In this document: positions 5,913 through 12,867 of the stretch, one piece after another
How the letters are laid out: each line of letters begins with the position of its first letter
Position numbering within the stretch: position 1 is the stretch's first letter
Assembly: GCA_001875365.1 (NCBI GenBank)
Contig: MIYX01000017.1
Span: 1 to 12,867 of the forward strand
Source of the DNA: Marine Group III euryarchaeote CG-Epi4
GTDB lineage: Archaea; Thermoplasmatota; Poseidoniia; MGIII; CG-Epi1
Length of the DNA: 12,867 bases
Direction of reading: 5' to 3'
Position numbers and translations under genes: made by a program
Notes under the pieces: generated by a model
Seen by the model: the letters and a program-made list of their open reading frames with translations, nothing else
The model's database searches: none
What the model was told of the DNA's origin: nothing

Positions 5913-6386
5913 CTAAGTTACGTGTATCTTACCCTCATGGATATATAAGATTCCTCGCCTAATCATCTTATTCATTTGTAAACGAGGCCTAGGAATTCCA
6001 GAAGCTTCAGCTTTAGTCACTAATTCTTCAGGAGAAGTACCATCGCCAGCGTCTAATTCCCTCACAAGTTCTAAAAATTTAAACTTAGGAGTTTGAGTGA
6101 TATCTGGAGAATCATCATCAACGATATCTTTCTTTTTTACTATTTTAGCTTTCCTTGCCAGGAAACTCTTCTTCTTAGGAGCTGCTTTCTTGACAATAAC
6201 TCTTTTTGGTTTGTCATCTGATTCTTCAACCAATTCACTACGGTGTTGATCAACAAACTCGCGCATGAAATCGAGCAATATATCTGCCGGATATGTTTCA
6301 TCTAAATCTGCTTTTTTTATAAATAATTCCCAATCTTCTTGATAAGCGTCAGGTATAGCCATAAAAAAATCCCGATTTATTGACAC
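5913..6386 (-). CDS. Small basic-linker protein with C-terminal MCM-type winged helix
   Basis: The protein has 157 residues in three parts. Residues 1-50 are an acidic helical domain (DFFMAIPDAYQEDWELF onward). Residues 58-86 are a lysine/arginine-rich linker with KKAAPKKKS and KIVKKK. Residues 102-157 resemble the winged helix at the C-terminus of archaeal MCM helicases, with the FLELVRELDAGDG and RRGILYIHEGKIHVT patterns. No ATPase motifs are present, so it is not a helicase itself. The start is GTG at 6384-6386, chosen because a TATA box is centred about 25 bp upstream; an ATG at residue 9 is the alternative. A DNA- or chromatin-binding role is inferred. It precedes the PrsW-like gene by 15 bp on the same strand. 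Confidence 0.7.
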   Translation of the reverse strand: MSINRDFFMAIPDAYQEDWELFIKKADLDETYPADILLDFMREFVDQHRSELVEESDDKPKRVIVKKAAPKKKSFLARKAKIVKKKDIVDDDSPDITQTPKFKFLELVRELDAGDGTSPEELVTKAEASGIPRPRLQMNKMIRRGILYIHEGKIHVT

Positions 6387-6406
6387 ATACTGTCATAATG
6401 GATGAA

Positions 6407-6414
6407 ATATATAT
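6407..6414 (-). promoter_or_regulatory. TATA box supporting a leaderless GTG start
   Basis: ATATATAT is centred at about 6410.5, 24-25 bp upstream of the GTG at 6386 on the minus strand. It overlaps the last codons region just outside the end of the glycosyltransferase gene at 6419. This placement favours GTG over the downstream ATG as the start. Confidence 0.55.
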
Positions 6415-6418
6415 TGTT

Positions 6419-7576
6419 TTACCCGATTATTGAGCTATATTCTTTATCTAGATCTTTTAGAATTGATTCCCAAGAGAAATTTTTAGCCCAGTTTCTACCT
6501 GCTAAACCCATTTCACAGCACATTTTTTCATCTTCTAATAAAGTAGTTATACATCTTGATAAATTAGCTACATCTTTATACTCAACAATCAACCCATTTT
6601 TACCAGGAGACATCGCTTCAGGTATTCCACCAACATTTGTACCAATTACTGCCGTTTCAGCAGCTGCAGCCTCCAAAAGAACTATGCCAAACGCTTCATA
6701 TTCTGAAGGTAAAACTAGCATATCAGCTGCAGCTAATACTGAGCGATACGTCTCATCATCAATGTGGCCTAGGCGATGCATTCGAACTCCTTTTTCCGCA
6801 GCCTCCTTTTCTAGTTGCTTACCAAGGCCCATATCTGCACCCGTGATAACTAAATCCACTGACTTTTGATTAACTAACTCCATAGCAGATATTAGATCTG
6901 AGAGCCCCTTGTTAGTTGCTAATCGGCCCGCGAATAAGACAAACTTCTCTGAAATATCAGGGTATTGTTTGCGGAATATTGTTTTATCGGGTAAAACATC
7001 CCAATCAGACCAATTTATTCCATTATAAATTATCTTAATATTATCTTCACTTATACCTATTTCTGAAACAAGCATATCTCTCTCGTGCTTACTAACACAA
7101 GTAATCAAGTCTGCAGATTCCAATGTGCCTTTCCCAATAACTGTATCATAAAATTCTCTAAGAGTTTTCCTCTTTGCCCCACCCCACATCGACCATGAAG
7201 GATGAAAGTGTGGCGTAATTACCCAAGGCGTAGATTGAAATCTCTCACGAATCCAGCCTGCATGATTTTGAAAATAACCATACGAATGTGTGTGAATAAT
7301 ATCTGCTTTTTTGGATAAAAAAGATCGAACCATACCGGGAGCTAGTACATAATGAGCTTCGCCCGAAACTGTATAGGCTTTGTGCCTAGTTACTTTAATT
7401 CCATTAACCTCTGAAAGCATTTCTTTTTTGACAAAAGGAGTCTCAGTATACAAATCTGTTGTTATTACTTCAACTTCATGCCCAAGGTCTCTCAAGCCTT
7501 CAGAATATGCTTTTACTACAGTTTCAGCACCACCTGGAGCGGGTGGATATCTTACACAACCCTGTAGAATCTTCAT
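6419..7576 (-). CDS. GT4-family glycosyltransferase (GT-B fold)
   Basis: This 385-residue protein is full length for family GT4. The N-terminal Rossmann half has the PPAPGGAE loop (11-18), HTHSYGY (95-101) and TPHFHPS (121-127). The C-terminal half has VLFAGRL (213-219) followed by K223, and the nucleotide-sugar motif E294-x7-E302 within EYEAFGIVLLE. GT4 enzymes move a sugar from a nucleotide donor with retention of configuration, usually at the cytoplasmic membrane face, making glycolipids or polysaccharides. Donor and acceptor cannot be read. It is divergent from the tatC/GT-C operon, sharing one TATA box, so a joint role in envelope glycosylation is plausible. The ATG at 7574-7576 fits the shared TATA box about 24 bp upstream. 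Confidence 0.92.
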   Translation of the reverse strand: MKILQGCVRYPPAPGGAETVVKAYSEGLRDLGHEVEVITTDLYTETPFVKKEMLSEVNGIKVTRHKAYTVSGEAHYVLAPGMVRSFLSKKADIIHTHSYGYFQNHAGWIRERFQSTPWVITPHFHPSWSMWGGAKRKTLREFYDTVIGKGTLESADLITCVSKHERDMLVSEIGISEDNIKIIYNGINWSDWDVLPDKTIFRKQYPDISEKFVLFAGRLATNKGLSDLISAMELVNQKSVDLVITGADMGLGKQLEKEAAEKGVRMHRLGHIDDETYRSVLAAADMLVLPSEYEAFGIVLLEAAAAETAVIGTNVGGIPEAMSPGKNGLIVEYKDVANLSRCITTLLEDEKMCCEMGLAGRNWAKNFSWESILKDLDKEYSSIIG

Positions 7577-7595
7577 GGTTGGCCATACAAGGCGC

Positions 7596-7603
7596 CTTTT
7601 AAG
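7596..7603. promoter_or_regulatory. Single TATA box shared by two divergent leaderless genes
   Basis: CTTTTAAG, reading CTTAAAAG on the other strand, is centred at about 7599.5. It lies 23.5 bp from the ATG at 7576 (minus) and 24.5 bp from the GTG at 7624 (plus). The whole gap is 47 bp and has no second TATA-like sequence. GC-rich flanks (GGCGCC at 7591-7596 and CCCCC at 7604-7608) could act as recognition elements for factor B on each side. Confidence 0.6.
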
Positions 7604-7623
7604 CCCCCGACCTTAACCTGCCA

Positions 7624-8322
7624 GTGGTAGAATCAAAAGATGTAAGCAGCCCACTTTCAAGCCACCTTCAAGAATTAAGAACGTATCTGCTACTACCATT
7701 CCTAATCAATACGATTTTAATGCTAATGATTATTTCTTTTGCTTCTAGTTTAATAATTCAAATTTTAGAAACTGTAAGCCTTGATATCAACGATTTAAGT
7801 ATTTACAGTCCTGTTGAATATTTTAAGACTAAAGTATTTCTTAGTTTCATCCTAAGTCTCATCTTTACGACACCACTTTGGCTATTGTGTATATACAATT
7901 TTTCAAAGATAGGGCTAACTAATGTAGAAAGTAAGAATATTCGATTTACTTTGATTATCGGTCAAACTTTTTTCCTATTAGGCTGTGCCTTAGGATTTTA
8001 TTTTGTAACTCCTTCTGTTCTTGATTTATTATTATCTGATAGTGAGATAGTCCTGCAAAATTTGTCTATTTATGAAACAATTAAAATAATAATTTCAACA
8101 ACACTTTTCACAGGTTTGTTGATCAGTACACCTGTATTCACTTTACTTGTGAATAGACTGGTAGATGATTATAAAGACGCAAGAAAATACATATATACTT
8201 TAATTTTATTTATAGCAATAGTTGCAACCCCAAAACCATCTATGATTCTAAACATGATTTTTCTTCTATCTTTCGTTTTTATCGCTGAAATAACTCTTTT
8301 TGTTGTTAGGAGAAGAGAATGA
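7624..8322 (+). CDS. tatC: TatC, twin-arginine translocase subunit
   Basis: The 232-residue protein has six hydrophobic helices and the TatC landmarks: HLQELRTYL (14-22), SPVEYFKTK (62-70) leading into TM2, TTPLW (82-86), a cytoplasmic loop with E102, and ATPKPSM (201-207) between the last helices. TatC binds the twin-arginine signal and recruits TatA to export folded proteins. No tatA is in the window. Two usually conserved positions look altered: the glutamate of the FExP motif in TM4 appears replaced (IISTP, about 166-170) and the TP-D loop reads TPKPS. The start is GTG at 7624, supported by the TATA box 24-25 bp upstream. It overlaps the next gene by 4 bp. Family call is strong; the divergence needs an alignment. 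Confidence 0.9.
   Translation: MVESKDVSSPLSSHLQELRTYLLLPFLINTILMLMIISFASSLIIQILETVSLDINDLSIYSPVEYFKTKVFLSFILSLIFTTPLWLLCIYNFSKIGLTNVESKNIRFTLIIGQTFFLLGCALGFYFVTPSVLDLLLSDSEIVLQNLSIYETIKIIISTTLFTGLLISTPVFTLLVNRLVDDYKDARKYIYTLILFIAIVATPKPSMILNMIFLLSFVFIAEITLFVVRRRE
8308..8312 (+). promoter_or_regulatory. Shine-Dalgarno site for the GT-C-like gene
   Basis: AGGAG inside the end of tatC lies six bases before the ATG at 8319. It supports translation of the downstream cistron from a shared transcript, in contrast to the leaderless first genes. Confidence 0.6.
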
Positions 8323-10034
8323 GAATCAAAAGTTATCAAAGGCATATGCTTTATTCTATATTTTCCATGACTTTCCTGCTTCGATTTGTACACAAATATG
8401 ACTGGCCAATATGGGGAAGTGATTCTGGGGAATACTTGTACCTAACCAGATATTTAGTTGAAAATGGAATGATTCTAAATGAAAATTATATTGGTTGGGG
8501 AAGAGCATATCCCGATTTCCAGGGAATGCAAATATTGACAGCAACTATGGCTTTAATTTTTGATATTTCATATTTCACATCTTTAACTTGGTTTATTCCG
8601 CTAGTGTCTGGATTGGCAATACCAATTCTATTTATCATAGGAAAAGAACTTGTCGGTTTTACGCCTGCATTGTTTGGATCTGCATTTTACGGAGTAACAT
8701 TTGGAGTTGTTTATGCAAACTCTCATCCGATGCCAGGAGGGTTGGCTGAGACAATAGGCTTTGTTGTTTTATTAAACTGGATAATGTTACTGAAAAGTGG
8801 AGATTTTTGGGAGATAAATCCTTTGAAACGAAATCCGTGGGGGAATTTGATGAAATTTTCATTTTTCGCCCTATTAATTACGCACCATTTCACATTACTT
8901 TTGTTGATGGCTGCAATGCTAGGAATATTGATTATAGAAATGGCAGCAGGTAACAAAAAAATAGCTAAAACCGGAATTATGGCTGTTGGCTTAATGTCAC
9001 TAGCGATTTCAGCCTACTGGTTAATTTACGCTAAATCATTTAGAAAAATGCTGGATGATAGTGCATTTGATTTTCTACCAGATATAATTCCTACTACTTT
9101 AGTTCTAACTCTTATTCCAATAATTTCTTTATTTGTAATATGGCTTGTTAAAGACAGGCTCTACTTACCTTTCTTCAATGAAAAGATTACCCACGAAGCT
9201 TACCTTAAGCGCACAACGGCCTCATTTGTAGGAATATTCATTGTAATCATGTTAGTGCTCTGGAAAGGTGTTCCGGGAACCGATATTCCAGTTGATTTCG
9301 AAGCCACACCTTACCTTAGCGTAAACCTAGCAATTATGTCGCTAGCTTGCGTTCCGAGTTTTGTTATGTCCAAAAAAAATAGTTGGCTACTTTGGGGGTG
9401 GTTGCTACCAATTCTTGGATTAGCCACAATAGGTGCAATCACAGGATCTCATCTTCTTATTGCATACAGACACGCACCATATCTCTTAGCGCCTACTGCT
9501 CTGATTATTGGAATAAGCTTTCAATACTTTATTATCGGTTTTAAAGAGAATGAAAGAAAATATATAACTGCATTGTTCAGTATACTCTTGCTCGGATGTG
9601 CATGGGGAGCATATCCTCCACCTTCAGTTATGGGAGGCTTTCAAGAAGGAACTAGTCAGGAAGAGGTTGATGGTGTATTGTGGTTTCAATTTATCGAAGA
9701 GGATAGTCTGGTAGTTAGTGATCACCGCTTGAGTAGCATGACATTTGGGCTAAGTGAAACTAATGCAAGTTGGGAACACGGAGCTATAATAATCAACGGG
9801 AATGCAGAAGAGGCCATCTTAGCTAGTAAAAATTTTACAACACCGCGTGCTGGAATAAAGGATGTAACGTATATTTTACTGTCCAAGGAAATGGAGAAGG
9901 GTGTTGCATTATTACAATGGGATCCTGCCGAAGAATTGACAGGAGAGGCTAAAGCAAAATTTACAGACAATGAACAATTTCCTATTTGGTTTAACAATGG
10001 CGAAACTATCATTATGAGAATGCCCGGTAAATAA
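8319..10034 (+). CDS. Polytopic GT-C-type membrane glycosyltransferase-like protein
   Basis: The 571-residue protein has about ten or more transmembrane helices and a soluble C-terminal part of about 130 residues. The first outer loop carries WGSDSGEYLYLTRYL (32-46); an acidic residue here (D35, with E38) is the hallmark of GT-C enzymes such as STT3/AglB, PMT and ArnT, which take sugars from polyprenyl-phosphate carriers outside the membrane. A second loop with HPMPGGLAETIGF resembles the later STT3-type region, and HH pairs occur near 190. The WWDYG-type motif of STT3 is not seen, so it is not a standard oligosaccharyltransferase. The ATG overlaps the tatC stop (ATGA, 8319-8322) and has a Shine-Dalgarno site at 8308-8312, so it forms an operon with tatC. 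Superfamily call moderate; substrate unknown. Confidence 0.7.
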   Translation: MRIKSYQRHMLYSIFSMTFLLRFVHKYDWPIWGSDSGEYLYLTRYLVENGMILNENYIGWGRAYPDFQGMQILTATMALIFDISYFTSLTWFIPLVSGLAIPILFIIGKELVGFTPALFGSAFYGVTFGVVYANSHPMPGGLAETIGFVVLLNWIMLLKSGDFWEINPLKRNPWGNLMKFSFFALLITHHFTLLLLMAAMLGILIIEMAAGNKKIAKTGIMAVGLMSLAISAYWLIYAKSFRKMLDDSAFDFLPDIIPTTLVLTLIPIISLFVIWLVKDRLYLPFFNEKITHEAYLKRTTASFVGIFIVIMLVLWKGVPGTDIPVDFEATPYLSVNLAIMSLACVPSFVMSKKNSWLLWGWLLPILGLATIGAITGSHLLIAYRHAPYLLAPTALIIGISFQYFIIGFKENERKYITALFSILLLGCAWGAYPPPSVMGGFQEGTSQEEVDGVLWFQFIEEDSLVVSDHRLSSMTFGLSETNASWEHGAIIINGNAEEAILASKNFTTPRAGIKDVTYILLSKEMEKGVALLQWDPAEELTGEAKAKFTDNEQFPIWFNNGETIIMRMPGK

Positions 10035-10040
10035 TATTAA
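10031..10040 (+). promoter_or_regulatory. TATA-like element for the M20 amidohydrolase gene
   Basis: ATAATATTAA, centred about 25 bp before the ATG at 10061, overlaps the stop codon of the preceding gene (TAA at 10032-10034). This suggests a separate, leaderless transcript even though the intergenic space is only 26 bp. Confidence 0.5.
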
Positions 10041-10060
10041 ACAGCACCAATTGGAATTGT

Positions 10061-11251
10061 ATGGATTATCTGAAAATCAAAGACGAATCAAAGTCAATAT
10101 CTGATTGGATTATCAAAATTCGAAGAGAACTACATGAGCATCCTGAGCTGATGTATGAGGAATTTAAGACTAGTGAGCTAATTCGGAGAGAACTTGATAA
10201 ATTAGATATCCCATATAGACACCCTATAGCTGAAACTGGAGTCTTAGCTTCAATAGGAAATGGAGAAGGACCTTGTGTGGCACTGCGTGCAGATATGGAT
10301 GCTTTACCTATACATGAAGAAACTGAAGTCCCATTTAGGAGTAAAAATGATGGGAAAATGCATGCTTGCGGACACGACTGCCATGTATCTATGCTACTTG
10401 GAGCTGCCAAACTCCTAAAAGATAAAGAATCAGAAATAAACGGAACTGTCAAACTTCTGTTTCAACCTGCAGAGGAAGGAGGTGCCGGTGGAAAACTAAT
10501 GAGAGAGGAGGGAGCTTTAGAAAGTCCAGATGTTGAAAGGATATTTGGATTACATGTTTGGCCACAAATGCCAACAGGACAAATTGGTTCCAGAGAGGGA
10601 ACTTTCTTAGCAGCCACATCATTCTTGGACTTAACTATCAAAGGTGTGGGAGGACATGCTGCAGTACCTCACTTAACTAGAGATCCTGTTCTAACATCTG
10701 CACAAGTCATAACTAATCTTCAATCAATTATTTCCCGTGAAATAGATCCATTAGATTCAGGAGTTGTAAGTATCAGTGCGATACATGGTGGACAGGCTGC
10801 AAACGTGATTCCTTCTGAAGTAAAAATACTAGGTACGCTAAGATCCCTTACAATGGAGGGACTCAAAACACTTCAAAAGAGAGTAAAGAAAATATCTGAA
10901 AATATAGCTGAAGCCCATGAATGTGAAGCTATTGTAGAATACCCTGGAAATGATTACCCACCTACTGTCAACGACAGTGAGATGTGGGAATTTGCCAAAG
11001 GTATTGGCATTGAGATGTTAGGTGAAGAGAACGTGAGCGACCTTGACGCAGTAATGGGTGGAGAAGATTTTGCATATTACACTGAAAAAGTAAAAGGATG
11101 TTTTGTAGTTTTAGGAATGAATAATCCTGAAATTGATGCTACATACAGTGTCCATCATCCTATGTTTAAGGCAGACGAAGACGCTTTACACATTGGGACT
11201 GCATTGCACGCTATTTTTGCACTAAAAAGTTTAGAGGAACTAACAAATTAA
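10061..11251 (+). CDS. M20D-family metal-dependent amidohydrolase (N-acyl-amino-acid hydrolase type)
   Basis: This 396-residue protein has the M20D layout. Residues 77-83 read RADMDAL, and HACGHD (101-106) gives ligands C103 and H105. QPAEEG (135-140) gives the general base and ligand glutamates, and H165 lies in FGLHVWP. The last ligand is the histidine of YSVHHP at 365. The lid/dimerisation domain spans about 186-300 with GGHAAVPH. These enzymes hydrolyse N-acyl amino acids, hippurate or amino-acid conjugates in the cytoplasm, and the cysteine ligand sets them apart from carboxypeptidases with aspartate. The exact substrate is unknown; peptide or modified-amino-acid salvage is the general expectation. 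The ATG is backed by a TATA-like element 25 bp upstream. The stop directly abuts the stop of glmS on the other strand. Confidence 0.92.
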   Translation: MDYLKIKDESKSISDWIIKIRRELHEHPELMYEEFKTSELIRRELDKLDIPYRHPIAETGVLASIGNGEGPCVALRADMDALPIHEETEVPFRSKNDGKMHACGHDCHVSMLLGAAKLLKDKESEINGTVKLLFQPAEEGGAGGKLMREEGALESPDVERIFGLHVWPQMPTGQIGSREGTFLAATSFLDLTIKGVGGHAAVPHLTRDPVLTSAQVITNLQSIISREIDPLDSGVVSISAIHGGQAANVIPSEVKILGTLRSLTMEGLKTLQKRVKKISENIAEAHECEAIVEYPGNDYPPTVNDSEMWEFAKGIGIEMLGEENVSDLDAVMGGEDFAYYTEKVKGCFVVLGMNNPEIDATYSVHHPMFKADEDALHIGTALHAIFALKSLEELTN

Positions 11252-12867
11252 CTATTCTACTGTAACTGATTTTGCTAAATTTCTTGGCTTATCAATACTC
11301 TTTCCTAAATCATGAGCAACATAATAAGACAAAAGTTGCACAAAAACAGAAACCAAAAACGGTGAAAGAACTGGATCTACCTCAGGAAACTCAAAACTAT
11401 GATCTGAAACTCTCAGCGCTTGCTGGTCTCCCTTCTGAGCAACTGTAATTACCGGTGCACTGCGAGCAGATATCTCTTCTATATTAGATATTAATTTTGA
11501 ATATGTATGATCTTGAACTGCAATTGCGATTACTGGAGTTTCGGAAGTTAACAATGCTAGAGGGCCATGCTTTAATTCACCTGCAGGATAACCTTCAGCA
11601 TGAATGTAGGAGATTTCTTTAAGCTTAAGAGCTCCTTCAAGTGCTATTGGATAATTTATATTTCTACCTATAAAAAACGTAGATTTAGCCTTCGAAATGT
11701 GAGGCACTAGTTCCTTTATTGATTCTGCCGAATTCAATAATTGTGTAATCTTGCTGGGAATTCCTCTCAATTCATTTTCCCAATTTTTCAACATTACATG
11801 ATCAATCGAACCTGACTGGAATGCTAAATGCATGGCAAGAGCGTAAAGGGCTTGCATCTGTGTCAAAAATGTTTTAGTGGCTGCAACACCAATTTCCTGT
11901 CCAGACTTTGTTATAATAACTCCATCTACTTCTCGTGTTATTCTACTACCAGGTACATTACAGATTGCAACAGTATGGCATCCTTGTTGCTTAGCTGCTC
12001 TTGCGGCTGCAAGCGTATCAGCAGTCTCACCACTCTGTGAAATTAAAACCACTAAAGGCCTTGATGACATAAGTCCACCAACCCCTTGTACTGGAGCTGC
12101 GTATCTGAACTCAGAAGCATAGTGTACTGAAACTGGAATTGCTGTTAGCTGCTCAATGACATATTTACCAACAAGTCCTGCATGATATGAGGTACCGCAT
12201 GCAACAACTGATATACTTCCAATCTTCCAATTAAGGTCTAACTTATCTAAAGGTGAATTAACAAATAATTCTGTTTGAGAATCTTGAAGAGCCTTAGGTT
12301 GCTCAAAAATCTCTTTAAGCATAAAGTGTTCAAATCCGCCTTTTTCTGCAACTTCAGTATATTTTTCGACAGTTTCCACTTCAAACTCTATATTACTTAG
12401 CTTCTCATCAAAAACGTTTACTTCGCTTGGCGATACACTAACTATTTGATGATCTTCAGGGTAAATGATTTGTTGAGTATATTTCAAAATTGCATAAATA
12501 TCACTGGCAACATAATTTTCACTGTTTCCAAGACCGATAACTAACGGAGTCTCCTTTCTTACGGTAACTATCTGTTCTGAATTATCTACATGTATCGCTG
12601 CGATGGTATAGATCCCCTGTATTTCATCTAAAATCTTACTAACTGCCTTAACCAAGTCACCCTCGTAATACTTTGAGATTAAATTTGGAATAACCTCAGT
12701 ATCGGACTCACTCATGAATTCAAATCCTTCGTCTTCAAGACCGGATTTAATATCTAAATAATTATCAATCGTACCATTATGGACAACTGCTATTTTTCCA
12801 TCATTACTTAAGTGAGGATGAGAATTTACATCAGAAGGTACTCCGTGAGTAGCCCATCGTGTATGTG
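11252..12867 (-). CDS. glmS: GlmS, glutamine:fructose-6-phosphate aminotransferase (N-terminus beyond window)
   Basis: The frame stays open past the Met at 12715 to the window edge, where it reads HTRWATHG and then AVVHNGTI, signature parts of the class-II glutamine amidotransferase domain. About the first 70 residues, with the catalytic N-terminal cysteine, lie outside. Two SIS isomerase domains follow: one begins at SVVACGTSYHAG, with SQSGETADT for sugar-phosphate binding; the second contains FFIGRNINYPIALEGALKLK and GELKHGPLAL. The C-terminus is the canonical PRNLAKSVTVE. GlmS converts fructose-6-phosphate and glutamine to glucosamine-6-phosphate and glutamate, the entry to UDP-GlcNAc and amino-sugar glycans. 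In context it could supply the glycosyltransferases at 6419-10034. It converges with the M20 gene with no intervening base. Confidence 0.97.
   Translation of the reverse strand, partial: HTRWATHGVPSDVNSHPHLSNDGKIAVVHNGTIDNYLDIKSGLEDEGFEFMSESDTEVIPNLISKYYEGDLVKAVSKILDEIQGIYTIAAIHVDNSEQIVTVRKETPLVIGLGNSENYVASDIYAILKYTQQIIYPEDHQIVSVSPSEVNVFDEKLSNIEFEVETVEKYTEVAEKGGFEHFMLKEIFEQPKALQDSQTELFVNSPLDKLDLNWKIGSISVVACGTSYHAGLVGKYVIEQLTAIPVSVHYASEFRYAAPVQGVGGLMSSRPLVVLISQSGETADTLAAARAAKQQGCHTVAICNVPGSRITREVDGVIITKSGQEIGVAATKTFLTQMQALYALAMHLAFQSGSIDHVMLKNWENELRGIPSKITQLLNSAESIKELVPHISKAKSTFFIGRNINYPIALEGALKLKEISYIHAEGYPAGELKHGPLALLTSETPVIAIAVQDHTYSKLISNIEEISARSAPVITVAQKGDQQALRVSDHSFEFPEVDPVLSPFLVSVFVQLLSYYVAHDLGKSIDKPRNLAKSVTVE

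Noticed and set aside
6402..6869. Long plus-strand open frames opposite the glycosyltransferase (also 6637-6846 and 7380-7616)
   Set aside because: They lie wholly or mostly antisense to a clear GT4 gene, have no family signature and no promoter of their own.
10066..10452. Minus-strand open frame opposite the M20 amidohydrolase
   Set aside because: Serine-rich antisense translation of a well-conserved enzyme; no independent support.
12716..12867. glmS starting at the Met codon at 12715
   Set aside because: The frame continues upstream with HTRWATHG and AVVHNGTI, core GlmS motifs, so that Met is internal.
1..12867. CRISPR array, insertion sequence, prophage or integrative element
   Set aside because: No spaced direct repeats, transposase, integrase or terminal repeats were seen; gene content looks like core and envelope genes.

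Overview
This is an AT-rich archaeal window, most likely from a planktonic marine euryarchaeon of the Thermoplasmatota (Marine Group II/Poseidoniales or the related epipelagic Marine Group III). Three things point there: a proteorhodopsin-type light pump, archaeal promoter architecture (TATA-like boxes about 25 bp before start codons, i.e. leaderless mRNAs), and archaeal gene families (membrane-bound winged-helix regulators, an MCM-type winged-helix C-terminus, a tRNA-Lys with encoded CCA). The lineage is inferred from protein style and was not checked by a search.

Layout. 1-409 is the C-terminal part of a rhodopsin, followed by a strong 3'-end hairpin and T-run, then a small DsrE-like sulfur-relay protein (506-826). 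The 827-1022 gap is not empty: a TATA box precedes a GC-rich, well-folded hairpin (884-934), a candidate small RNA or a leaderless 26-codon gene. Next come two divergent genes: an unrecognised four-helix membrane protein (1023-1931, minus) and a large membrane-anchored protein with Ig-like extracellular domains and two C-terminal winged helices (2106-4775, plus). An 8-bp inverted repeat lies between them. A tRNA-Lys(CUU) (4776-4852, minus) abuts the regulator's stop codon. A minus-strand pair follows: a small basic protein with an MCM-like winged helix (5913-6386) and a PrsW-family intramembrane protease (4896-5897).

From 6419 to 10034 is a cell-envelope cluster: a GT4 glycosyltransferase (minus) diverges from a tatC plus GT-C-like membrane glycosyltransferase operon (plus). 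One near-symmetric TATA box sits midway between the two leaderless starts. An M20D amidohydrolase (10061-11251, plus) converges with glmS (11252-12867, minus, truncated by the window end) with no intergenic base.

How it fits together. GlmS makes glucosamine-6-phosphate, which feeds amino sugars, and the two glycosyltransferases probably build lipid- or protein-linked glycans. TatC exports folded proteins. The PrsW-like protease and the transmembrane winged-helix protein suggest envelope sensing. First genes of transcription units look leaderless, whereas the internal gene at 8319 carries a Shine-Dalgarno site, so the window gives a coherent picture of transcription and translation signals. 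No mobile elements, CRISPR arrays or rRNA genes were seen.
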